Shown: in pieces, positions 16,366 through 23,714 of the stretch
Layout: every line of letters begins with the position of its first letter
Numbering within the stretch: position 1 is the first letter of the stretch
Assembly (NCBI RefSeq): GCF_964253915.1
Contig: NZ_CAXUSG020000004.1
Coordinates: 62,001-126,000 of the forward strand
Direction: 5' to 3'
Origin: Metarhizobium sp964253915
GTDB taxonomy: Bacteria > Pseudomonadota > Alphaproteobacteria > Rhizobiales > Rhizobiaceae
Length of the DNA: 64,000 nucleotides
Made by a program: the position numbers and the translations under genes
The notes under the pieces: model-generated
What the model was told of the DNA's origin: nothing
What the model saw: only the letters and a program-made list of their open reading frames with translations
Databases searched by the model: none

Positions 16366-17481
16366 ATGGCCCGTATTGAAAAAATCGAATTGCGGATGGT
16401 GGACCTGCCGCCGAAGGTGAAGCGCACGGATGCCATCCAGAGCTTCGTCAGCCAGGAAACGCCGATCGTCACCATCACCGATTCCGACGGCGCCGTCGGC
16501 ATCGGTTACTCCTACACCATCGGCACCGGCGGTTCCTCCGTCATGCGGCTCCTGTCGGATCACCTCGTGCCGCTGCTGATCGGCGAGGATGCCGACCGCA
16601 TCGAGGCCTTGTGGCACAAGATGGAATTCGCCACCCACGCCACCACCATCGGCGCGATCACCGCCTTGGCGCTGGCCGCCGTCGATACCGCACTCTGGGA
16701 CCTGCGCGCCAAGAAGCAGAATCTGCCGTTGTGGAAGCTTGCCGGCGGCGCCAAGGACAGCTGCCCGCTCTACACCACCGAAGGCGGATGGCTGCATATC
16801 TCCAAGGAAGCGCTGGTCGAGGATGCGCTGCAGGCCAAGGCCAAGGGTTTTTCCGGCTCCAAGGTCAAGATCGGCAAGCCGCACGGCTCCGAGGACTACG
16901 ACCGCCTGTCGGCGATGCGCAAGGCGCTCGGCGACGGCTTCGAGATCATGACCGACGGCAACCAGGGTTTTACTGTCGACGAGGCGATCCGACGCGCCGC
17001 GCGGCTGGCCGAACTCGACCTCGCCTGGATCGAGGAGCCGCTGCCGGCCGACGATCTCGACGGCCATATCCGCCTGACGCGCTCGACGGCAACGCCGATC
17101 GCCGTTGGCGAATCGATGTATTCGATCCGGCATTTCCGCGAATATATGCAGAAGGGCGCCTGCTCGATCGTGCAGGTCGATGTCGCCCGCATCGGCGGCA
17201 TCACGCCGTGGCTGAAGGTGGCGAACACCGCTGAAGCCTTCGACATTCCGGTCTGCCCGCACTTCCTGATGGAACTGCATGTCAGCCTTGTCTGCGCCGT
17301 GCAGAACGGCAAATATGTCGAATACATCCCGCAGCTCGACGACCTCACCACTAAGGGCATGGAAATCCGCGACGGCCGAGCAATCGCGCCTTCCGAACCG
17401 GGTATCGGCATCGCGTGGGATTGGGATGCGGTGAAGGCACGCAGCATTGCCGAATTCACCCGCGAATTCACCGGTAACTGA
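16366..17481 (+). CDS. enolase-superfamily sugar-acid dehydratase (mandelate racemase subgroup)
   Basis: A 371-residue mandelate racemase/muconate lactonising-type enzyme. Visible active-site parts are the KxK base (SKVKIG, Lys 166 and Lys 168), metal ligands Asp 197 (TDGN), Glu 223 (IEEP) and Glu 249 (VGES), and the His of the His-Asp dyad (CPHF, His 299). These residues fit abstraction of a proton alpha to a carboxylate with Mg2+. The exact substrate is not determined. It is distinct from the L-fuconate dehydratase at 20359 and may act on another sugar acid or as an epimerase. Ribosome site GGAGG precedes ATG 16366. Confidence 0.83.
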   Translation: MARIEKIELRMVDLPPKVKRTDAIQSFVSQETPIVTITDSDGAVGIGYSYTIGTGGSSVMRLLSDHLVPLLIGEDADRIEALWHKMEFATHATTIGAITALALAAVDTALWDLRAKKQNLPLWKLAGGAKDSCPLYTTEGGWLHISKEALVEDALQAKAKGFSGSKVKIGKPHGSEDYDRLSAMRKALGDGFEIMTDGNQGFTVDEAIRRAARLAELDLAWIEEPLPADDLDGHIRLTRSTATPIAVGESMYSIRHFREYMQKGACSIVQVDVARIGGITPWLKVANTAEAFDIPVCPHFLMELHVSLVCAVQNGKYVEYIPQLDDLTTKGMEIRDGRAIAPSEPGIGIAWDWDAVKARSIAEFTREFTGN

Positions 17482-17492
17482 GGAGCAGAACG

Positions 17493-17822
17493 ATGCAGCG
17501 CATGGGCATGGTGATCGGCCTGCAGCCGGAGAAGATTGCGGAATACAAGGCGCTGCATGCGGTGGTCTGGCCGGAGATCCTGGCGCTGATCTCCGAATGC
17601 AACATCACCAACTATTCCATCTTCCTCAAGGAGCCGGAAAACCTGCTGTTCGGTTATTGGGAGTATCTCGGCAGCGATTTCGAGGCCGACATGGCCAAGA
17701 TGGCGGCCAGCCCGAAGAACCAGGAATGGTGGTCGGTCTGCATGCCGTGCCAGAAGCCGCTTGAGACTCGCAAAGAGGGCGAGTGGTGGGCGATGATGGA
17801 AGAGGTTTTTCATCATGGCTGA
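17493..17822 (+). CDS. L-rhamnose/L-fucose mutarotase family protein
   Basis: A 109-residue dimeric alpha-beta barrel protein of the RhaM family (COG3254), close to the usual 104-110 residues. The catalytic histidine region reads YKALHAVVWPEIL, and NYSIFL, LFGYWEYLG and NQEWW are family marks. It interconverts alpha and beta anomers of L-rhamnose or L-fucose after import, feeding the sugar dehydrogenase. It starts 11 bp after the dehydratase gene. In Xanthomonas-type L-fucose clusters a mutarotase of this family is also found, which supports L-fucose here. Confidence 0.85.
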   Translation: MQRMGMVIGLQPEKIAEYKALHAVVWPEILALISECNITNYSIFLKEPENLLFGYWEYLGSDFEADMAKMAASPKNQEWWSVCMPCQKPLETRKEGEWWAMMEEVFHHG

Positions 17823-17835
17823 AATGCTGGCATTC

Positions 17836-17993
17836 CCTTCTCCCCAGCGGGGAGAAGGTGGCCCGAAGGGTCGGATGAGGGGGTGTCGGCTCCTCAGATT
17901 GCGCCCGTCGTTGGCGCTCCGGTCGTTCGCGGCCTGCGCCGCTCACCCCCTCATCGCCTCGCAGGCTCGGCACTTCTCCCCGCTGGGGAGAAG
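17836..17993. repeat. RIME-like rhizobial palindrome
   Basis: About 158 bp with nested inverted repeats. CCTTCTCCCCAGCGGGGAGAAGG-type ends occur at 17836-17858 and 17973-17993, and inside them GGATGAGGGGGTG (17873) pairs with CACCCCCTCATC (17944). It fills the gap between the mutarotase and the oxidoreductase gene inside the operon. This layout matches the large double-palindrome repeats known from rhizobia. Confidence 0.7.
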
Positions 17994-18007
17994 AGGGAGA
18001 AAAATGC

Positions 18008-19081
18008 ATGATCTTTGACCCAAAATCCCTGCAGCAGTGGTGGCCGAAGCCTGAGACGCCGCGGCCGATCGTGATTTTCGGTGCCGGTTCGATCGTGGGT
18101 GACGCGCACCTGCCGGCTTACAAAAAGGCCGGGTTCCCCGTCGCCGGCATCTACGATCCGAACCGTGAAAAGGCGGAAGCCTTGGCGAACCAGTGGGGCA
18201 TTCGCGCCTTCCCCTCGCAGGAAGAAGCCGTTGCCGTCGAAAATGCGGTCTTCGACCTGGCGACGCCACCGGCCGCGCATGTGTCCATCCTGAAACTGTT
18301 GCCGAAGGGCTCCTTCGCGCTGATCCAGAAGCCTATGGGAAGTGATCTGGCCGGTGCAACCGAGATCCTGAACGTTTGCCGCGAACGCGACATCAAGGCC
18401 GCCGTCAATTTCCAGCTGCGCTTTGCGCCGATGATGCTGGCGCTGAAGGATGCCGTGGCAAAAGGCCTGCTCGGCGAGGTCGTCGATTTCGACGCATGGC
18501 TGGCGCTGGCGACACCGTGGGGGCTCTGGCCGTTCCTGAAAGGCCTGCCGCGTATCGAGATCGCCATGCACTCGATCCACTATCTCGATTTCATCCGTGG
18601 CCTGCTCGGCAATCCGCTTGGCGTACATGCCAAGACCCTCGGCCATCCGAACCACGACGTGGCGCAAACGCGCACCGCCGCGATCCTCGATTACGGTGAC
18701 AAGGTCCGTTGCGTCGTCTCGGTCAACCACGACCATGATTTCGGCCGAAAATTCCAGGCCTGCGAATTCCGCATCAGCGGCACCGAGGGGGCCGCCTACG
18801 TCAAGCTCGGCGTCAACCTCGACTATCCGCGCGGCGAACCGGACGAACTCTGGATACGCCCGGCCGGCGGCGAGGACTGGGTGCCGGTGCCGCTCGAAGG
18901 CGCCTGGTTCCCGGATGCCTTCGAAAACCGCATGGCGAACCTGCAGCGATTTGCCACCGGCGAGGACAGCGAACTGGTCGGCTCCGTCGAAGACGCCTGG
19001 CAGACCATGGCCCTTGTCGAGGCCGCTTATGAATCCAGCGCCAGCCCGGCAACGCCGCTGGCCAAACTTCCGGAGGCCTGA
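18008..19081 (+). CDS. Gfo/Idh/MocA-family oxidoreductase
   Basis: A 357-residue NAD(P)-dependent sugar dehydrogenase. The Rossmann motif is FGAGSIVGDAHLPAY (about residues 23-37), followed by GIYDPNREKAEALANQWG. The motif that is normally EKP reads QKP here (ALIQKPMGSD), so the usual glutamate is replaced. The C-terminal domain contains IAMHSIHYLDFIRGLLG, with the histidines expected near the substrate. It could oxidise the sugar (for example L-fucose) at the first step, since no other obvious sugar dehydrogenase is in this operon, but this is inference. Confidence 0.82.
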   Translation: MIFDPKSLQQWWPKPETPRPIVIFGAGSIVGDAHLPAYKKAGFPVAGIYDPNREKAEALANQWGIRAFPSQEEAVAVENAVFDLATPPAAHVSILKLLPKGSFALIQKPMGSDLAGATEILNVCRERDIKAAVNFQLRFAPMMLALKDAVAKGLLGEVVDFDAWLALATPWGLWPFLKGLPRIEIAMHSIHYLDFIRGLLGNPLGVHAKTLGHPNHDVAQTRTAAILDYGDKVRCVVSVNHDHDFGRKFQACEFRISGTEGAAYVKLGVNLDYPRGEPDELWIRPAGGEDWVPVPLEGAWFPDAFENRMANLQRFATGEDSELVGSVEDAWQTMALVEAAYESSASPATPLAKLPEA

Positions 19082-19084
19082 GGC

Positions 19085-19534
19085 ATGGCGGAACAGACCA
19101 TTCACTACGAAGACTACGAACTCGGTCACGAGCGCATCACCACCGGCCGCACCATCACCGAGACGGATTTTGTCGTGCATGCCGGCCATACCGGCGATTT
19201 TTTCCCGCATCACATGGATGCCGAATTCGCCAAGACGCTGCCCGGCGGCCAGCGCATAGCCCACGGGACGATGATCTTTTCGATCGGCGTCGGCCTGACG
19301 GCGTCGCTGATCAACCCGGTGGCATTTTCTTATGGGTACGACCGGCTTCGCTTCATCCGTCCCGTCCACATCGGTGATACGATCCGCACCCGCGTGACCA
19401 TCTCGGCCAAGGAAGACGATCCGAAACGGGCGGAGATGGGTCGCGTCATCGAACGTTGCGAAGTGCTCAATCAGCGAAATGAAGTCGTTCTGGCAGCGGA
19501 TCACATCCTGCTCGTCGAGCGCAAACAGAAGTGA
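19085..19534 (+). CDS. MaoC-like hot-dog fold hydratase, paralogue of the 2345 gene
   Basis: A 149-residue MaoC-domain protein. The hydratase motif TGDFFPHHMDAEFAK keeps the Asp and His, and AHGTMIFSIGVGL is the central helix. It shares the strand motif FSYGYDRLRFIRPVHIGDTI with the 2345 protein, which reads almost the same there. This marks both as a special subgroup tied to sugar clusters. Only 3 bp separate it from the oxidoreductase gene. The chemistry in a sugar-acid pathway is not known; CoA thioesters are the usual substrates of the family. Confidence 0.82.
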   Translation: MAEQTIHYEDYELGHERITTGRTITETDFVVHAGHTGDFFPHHMDAEFAKTLPGGQRIAHGTMIFSIGVGLTASLINPVAFSYGYDRLRFIRPVHIGDTIRTRVTISAKEDDPKRAEMGRVIERCEVLNQRNEVVLAADHILLVERKQK

Positions 19535-19545
19535 AGGATGAAACC

Positions 19546-20277
19546 ATGACGGACTATCTGGTAGGCAAGACCGTACTGATCACCGCGGCCGCACAGGGTA
19601 TCGGCCGGGCCTCGGTGCTGGCTTTTGCCAAGGCGGGCGCGAAGGTTGTCGCGACCGACATCAACATGGACCTGCTCAATGAGCTGGCGAGCGACAACAT
19701 CGCCGTCAAGAAGCTCAACGTGCTGGATGATGACGCCGTCAAGGCACTGGTCGCCGAAATCGGCGCCGTCGACGTCCTTTTCAATTGCGCCGGCGTCGTT
19801 CACGGCGGCAACATCATGGAAATGCCGGACAAGGATCTCGAATTCGCCTTCGATCTCAACGTCAAGGCGCAGATCCGCCTGATCCGCGCCGTGCTGCCGG
19901 GCATGCTGGAGCGCAAGGATGGCGCCATCGTCAACATGGCTTCCGTCGCGTCCAGCGTGAAGGGCGTGGCGAACCGCTTTGCTTACGGCGTCACCAAGGC
20001 GGCCGTCATCGGCCTCACCAAGGCGATTGCCGCCGATTACGTTGCGCAGGGCATTCGCTGCAACGCGATTTGCCCCGGCACGGTCGAAAGCCCGTCGCTG
20101 CAGGAGCGTCTGCGCGCCCAGGGTGACTACGAGACAACGCGTGCCGCCTTCGTCGCCCGCCAGCCGATTGGCCGCATCGGTACGCCGGAGGAAATCGCCG
20201 ATCTCGCCGTCTACCTTGCCGGCGCCACCTACACGACCGGTCAGGCCTACGCCATCGACGGCGGCTGGACCATCTGA
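19546..20277 (+). CDS. SDR, probable 2-keto-3-deoxy-L-fuconate 4-dehydrogenase
   Basis: A 243-residue short-chain dehydrogenase. NAD-binding motif ITAAAQGIGRAS, active serine region NMASVASSVKG, catalytic YGVTK (Tyr 147, Lys 151) and the segment RCNAICPGTVESPSLQERL are strikingly like human BDH2/DHRS6 and its bacterial relatives, which include 2-keto-3-deoxy-L-fuconate dehydrogenase of Xanthomonas. It would oxidise the product of L-fuconate dehydratase, encoded next. ATG 19546 has AAGGA upstream; the frame also offers GTG 19531, which overlaps the MaoC stop. Confidence 0.85.
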   Translation: MTDYLVGKTVLITAAAQGIGRASVLAFAKAGAKVVATDINMDLLNELASDNIAVKKLNVLDDDAVKALVAEIGAVDVLFNCAGVVHGGNIMEMPDKDLEFAFDLNVKAQIRLIRAVLPGMLERKDGAIVNMASVASSVKGVANRFAYGVTKAAVIGLTKAIAADYVAQGIRCNAICPGTVESPSLQERLRAQGDYETTRAAFVARQPIGRIGTPEEIADLAVYLAGATYTTGQAYAIDGGWTI

Positions 20278-20312
20278 CCGAGACTATCACCACATCCGCG
20301 GCCGTTTGCAGG

Positions 20313-20348
20313 GAGCGACGGCGATAGGCCGCCGTCACTCCGATTTTT
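20313..20348 (+). terminator. intrinsic-terminator-like hairpin within the operon
   Basis: GACGGCG and its complement CCGCCGTC form a stem at 20317-20336, flanked by GAG/CTC, and are followed by TTTTT at 20344. It sits between the SDR and L-fuconate dehydratase genes and may attenuate transcription of the latter. Confidence 0.5.
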
Positions 20349-20358
20349 AGAGGTTACC

Positions 20359-21636
20359 ATGACCCGTATTACCGACCTTCGCGTCTTCGACCTGCGCTTT
20401 CCCACATCCCAGAGCCTTGATGGCTCGGATGCCATGAATCCGGATCCGGATTATTCGGCCGCCTATGTCATTCTCGATACCGACAAGCCGGGCCTTGCCG
20501 GCCACGGCCTGACCTTCACCATCGGCCGCGGCAACGACATCTGCTGCATGGCGATCGAGGCGATGCGCCATCTGGTGGTCGGCACCGAGCTTTCCACGGT
20601 GCTGGAGAACCCCGGCAAATACTGGCGCCATCTCACCAGCGACAGCCAGTTGCGCTGGATCGGCCCGGACAAGGGCGCCATGCACCTGGCCACCGGCGCT
20701 GTCGTCAACGCCGTCTGGGATCTGCTCGCCAAGGAAGCCGGCAAGCCGGTCTGGCGCCTGGTGGGCGACATGACCCCGGAACAGATCGCCGATATCGTCG
20801 ATTACCGTTACCTCACCGACGTGCTGACCCGCGACGATGCTCTTGCCATCCTGAAAAAGGCCGAGGCCGGCAAGGCGGAGCGCATCGCCACGCTCGAGAA
20901 GGACGGTTACGCCTGCTACACGACGTCTGCCGGCTGGCTCGGTTACGACGACGACAAGCTGCGCCGCCTCTGCCAGGAAGCCATCGATGCCGGCTTCAAC
21001 CATGTCAAGATGAAGGTCGGCCGTGATCTCGAAGACGATATTCGCCGCCTGACCATCGCCCGCGAGGTCATCGGTCCGGATCGTTACCTGATGATCGATG
21101 CCAACCAGGTCTGGGAAGTCGACCAGGCGATCGACTGGGTGAAGAAGCTTGCCTTCTGCAAGCCGTTCTTCATCGAGGAGCCAACCAGCCCGGACGACGT
21201 CGCCGGCCATCGCAAGATCCGTCAGGCGATCGGCCCGGTGAAGGTCGCAACCGGCGAGATGTGCCAGAACCGCATCATGTTCAAGCAGTTCATCGCCGAA
21301 GGCGCCATCGACGTGGTGCAGATCGATTCGTGCCGCATGGGCGGCCTGAACGAGGTGCTGGCGGTGCTTTTGATTGCCGCGAAGTACAACCTGCCTGTCT
21401 GGCCGCATGCCGGCGGCGTCGGCCTCTGCGAATATGTGCAGCATCTGTCGATGATCGATTACATCGCCGTGTCCGGCACCAAGGAGGGCAGGGTCATCGA
21501 GTTCGTCGACCATCTGCACGAACACTTCATCGATCCCTGCGTCATCCAGGACGCGGCCTACATGCCGCCGTCGCTGCCGGGCTTTTCCATCGAGATGAAG
21601 CCGCAGTCGATTGCGGATTATACCTTCAAGGGGTGA
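20359..21636 (+). CDS. L-fuconate dehydratase
   Basis: A 425-residue enolase-superfamily enzyme. The KxK motif (HVKMKVG, Lys 217 and Lys 219), metal ligands at Asp 247 (MIDANQVW), the EEPTSPDD and ATGEMCQNR glutamates, and the dyad histidine in VWPHAGGVGLCE (His 350) line up within one residue of the characterised Xanthomonas enzyme as I recall it; human ENOSF1 is the same family. It removes water from L-fuconate to give 2-keto-3-deoxy-L-fuconate with Mg2+ in the cytosol. ATG 20359 has a GAGG site. It is the last gene of the rightward operon. Confidence 0.88.
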   Translation: MTRITDLRVFDLRFPTSQSLDGSDAMNPDPDYSAAYVILDTDKPGLAGHGLTFTIGRGNDICCMAIEAMRHLVVGTELSTVLENPGKYWRHLTSDSQLRWIGPDKGAMHLATGAVVNAVWDLLAKEAGKPVWRLVGDMTPEQIADIVDYRYLTDVLTRDDALAILKKAEAGKAERIATLEKDGYACYTTSAGWLGYDDDKLRRLCQEAIDAGFNHVKMKVGRDLEDDIRRLTIAREVIGPDRYLMIDANQVWEVDQAIDWVKKLAFCKPFFIEEPTSPDDVAGHRKIRQAIGPVKVATGEMCQNRIMFKQFIAEGAIDVVQIDSCRMGGLNEVLAVLLIAAKYNLPVWPHAGGVGLCEYVQHLSMIDYIAVSGTKEGRVIEFVDHLHEHFIDPCVIQDAAYMPPSLPGFSIEMKPQSIADYTFKG

Positions 21637-21711
21637 GGGTTGCCTGAGAAGGTCAGCGGCATGTTGCGCGGTTTGCCTTCAGGCTGCTGGAAAATCGGAA
21701 GACCTCTCCTT

Positions 21712-21818
21712 CGTCATGCTCGGTCTTGTGCCGAGCATCCAAGCACGCCAGACATCGCCGTTACCGTCAACGACTTGGTAGGCGTCGGCAGATTCTCGGG
21801 ACAAGCCCGAGAATGACG
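21712..21818. repeat. dispersed palindromic element bounded by CGTCAT/ATGACG
   Basis: The element begins CGTCATGCTCGG and ends CCCGAGAATGACG. It holds two hairpins: ATGCTCGG/CCGAGCAT (21716-21738) and ATTCTCGGG/CCCGAGAAT (21792-21814). The outer ends are inverted copies. This type of sequence looks like a non-coding mobile palindrome (MITE-like) common between genes of rhizobia. Confidence 0.55.
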
Positions 21819-21847
21819 TATTGGGGCATGGCGGTTGTCGCCAACTT

Positions 21848-21880
21848 AAAGGCCCGCTGCAGAGTATGCAGCGGGCCTTT
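21848..21880. terminator. bidirectional terminator between convergent genes
   Basis: AAAGGCCCGCTGCA, a 5-base loop and TGCAGCGGGCCTTT form a perfect 14-bp stem with A-run and T-run ends. It lies between the fuconate dehydratase end (21636) and the RpiR regulator end (21911), so it can stop both. Confidence 0.8.
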
Positions 21881-21910
21881 CAATTTTCCGGAAAGTGGCG
21901 CCGAGGCTGC

Positions 21911-22804
21911 TCAGATCGGCTGCATCTTGCGGATGTCGCTCAACTGACGCTTCATGCGATGGATACGAGCCTGCTCCTCCGGCGGGCGGCGCATCGAGAC
22001 GCTGGTGGACAGAATGTCGATGACGACGAGGGCGGCGATGCGCGAGATCGTCGGCGTATACATGTTGGTGTTTTCCAACGTCTCGACGACCAGCGGCACG
22101 TCGCAATAGGAGGCGAGCGGCGAATCCGAGCCGGTCAGCCCGATGACAGAGGCGCCGTTCTCGCGGGCGATGCGGGCGATTTCGATGATCGAGCGTGTCG
22201 TTCCCGTATTGGAGATCAGGAAGGCGACGTCGCCGGGGTTCATCATCGTCGCAACCATCACCTGCTGGTGCGAATCAAGTTGCGCGCCGCAGGGCACGCC
22301 GAACAACGGAAATTTCTGCTGCGCGTCACGCGCAACGATGCCGGAGGCGCCGAAGCCGAAGAATTCGATCGAACGGGCGGCGGCGAGGATATCGATCGCC
22401 TTGTGCAGCGCCGCCTTGTCGAGGCGCGAGCGCGCCCAGTCGAGGCTGGTCATGGTGTAGTCGAAGATCTTTTCCGCCACGACTTCCGGCTCGTCGGTGT
22501 CGAGCAGCACGGAATGGGTCGCCGGCGTGCCGAGCGCCAGGCTCTGGGCCAGCCGGATCTTGAAATCCTGAAAGCCGTTGCAGCCGATGGCGGTCGAAAA
22601 TCGCAGGACGGTCGGCTGGCTGACTTCGGCCAGCGCCGCGGTCTCGCCCACCGTGGCGTTGAGGATGCGGCGCGGGTCTTCCAGCACGACATCGGCGACC
22701 TTGCGGTCGGACTTGCGCAGGTCCGGCCGCAGAGTCCGGATGACCTCGATGATGTTGCGGTTGGGATTTCGGATATCCGCTCGCGTATCCGTGTCCATGC
22801 TCAT
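21911..22804 (-). CDS. RpiR-family transcriptional regulator
   Basis: A 297-residue RpiR/HexR regulator. The N-terminal helix-turn-helix spans about residues 25-90 (LRKSDRKVADVVLEDP, then AEVSQPTVLRFSTAIGCNGF). The SIS sugar-phosphate-binding domain spans about 130-260 (IEFFGFGASGIVARDA, then FLISNTGTTRSIIE). It likely senses a phosphorylated or keto-deoxy sugar intermediate. It is the last gene of a leftward set that starts at 26912 and includes KDPG aldolase, and is a candidate for binding the TGTAG-type sites in the 26.9-27.1 kb promoter. Confidence 0.87.
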   Translation of the reverse strand: MSMDTDTRADIRNPNRNIIEVIRTLRPDLRKSDRKVADVVLEDPRRILNATVGETAALAEVSQPTVLRFSTAIGCNGFQDFKIRLAQSLALGTPATHSVLLDTDEPEVVAEKIFDYTMTSLDWARSRLDKAALHKAIDILAAARSIEFFGFGASGIVARDAQQKFPLFGVPCGAQLDSHQQVMVATMMNPGDVAFLISNTGTTRSIIEIARIARENGASVIGLTGSDSPLASYCDVPLVVETLENTNMYTPTISRIAALVVIDILSTSVSMRRPPEEQARIHRMKRQLSDIRKMQPI

Positions 22805-22845
22805 GCCTTGCTGTTCCCCGTCGTGCCGACGCTTTTGCGCTCAAC

Positions 22846-23706
22846 CTAGAGGCCGGCCCATTCGAAAGCAATCGCTTCCCGGGCGCGGTACACAACCGGA
22901 GAGACGCTTGACCGGGCCGCAGCGTCGATCTCTTCCGGCGCGGCGGTGTTGAAGTCGAAAAGCCCGTAGTGATGGGCGATCATCGCCGAGGCACCGATGG
23001 CGCCGGCAAGCGCTATCGCCTCGCCGAGATCAAAATTGCCGGGCACGCCGTTTTGCGAAAGCTCCGGCCGGCGGCCGTTGACCGGCAGCAGGGCGATGGC
23101 GGATTTCAGCGCGGCAACCTCCTGTTCAAGGCCATCGAAAGGAATGCAGTCGCCGGAATGCCAGATGCGGCAATCGCCTGACGCAATGACATAGCCGAGA
23201 AACCTGTTGTCGCCCTGGTCGTCCGTTTCCAGTGTTTCATGCGCGGCGCGGGTGGCGGTGACCTTGAGATCGGCGCTGACATCAAGCGTTTCGCCGGCGC
23301 CAAGCAGGTCGAGCCGGTCTTCTGCGACACCGCTGCGCTCCAGCGCCTGGGTCCGCATCGCCCGCGGGGCGACCAGTCGGGCTTGCGGGTTGGCGGCAAG
23401 CAGCGGTTTCAGCGTTCCCGGGTCCATATGGTCGGTATGGGCGTGGGTGCAAAGCACACGGTCGATGGGGCCGAGTTCAGCGACCGTGACCGGCGGCGGC
23501 ATCATGCGTACATGCGGCCGTGCCGTGCCCTTGTATTTTTCAGCCAGACTGTCGGAAAGATAGGGGTCGATCACCAGCCGCCGGCCGGCGATGTCGAGGA
23601 CAAAACCGGCCTGGCCGAGCCAGTAGAGCGTCGGCCGTTCGGCGATGCCCGCCTGAAGCCGGCGGGCAAGGGAACCCTCGAAGGGCGTTTCGATGAGGCC
23701 GCGCAT
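22846..23706 (-). CDS. metallo-beta-lactamase-fold hydrolase (UlaG-like)
   Basis: A roughly 286-residue MBL-fold enzyme. The metal motif HxHxDH reads THAHTDHMD, with later ligands likely in WHSGDCIPFDG and the final histidines in MIAHHYGLFD. The overall pattern YWLGQAGFVLDIAGRRLVIDPY resembles UlaG, an L-ascorbate-6-phosphate lactonase, so lactone hydrolysis is possible. ATG 23706 has GAGGAAGG nearby. A GTG at 23718 overlaps the stop of the preceding gene as GTGA and is an equally credible start. Location is cytosolic; no signal peptide is seen. Confidence 0.78.
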   Translation of the reverse strand: MRGLIETPFEGSLARRLQAGIAERPTLYWLGQAGFVLDIAGRRLVIDPYLSDSLAEKYKGTARPHVRMMPPPVTVAELGPIDRVLCTHAHTDHMDPGTLKPLLAANPQARLVAPRAMRTQALERSGVAEDRLDLLGAGETLDVSADLKVTATRAAHETLETDDQGDNRFLGYVIASGDCRIWHSGDCIPFDGLEQEVAALKSAIALLPVNGRRPELSQNGVPGNFDLGEAIALAGAIGASAMIAHHYGLFDFNTAAPEEIDAAARSSVSPVVYRAREAIAFEWAGL

Positions 23707-23714
23707 GGCCTTCC

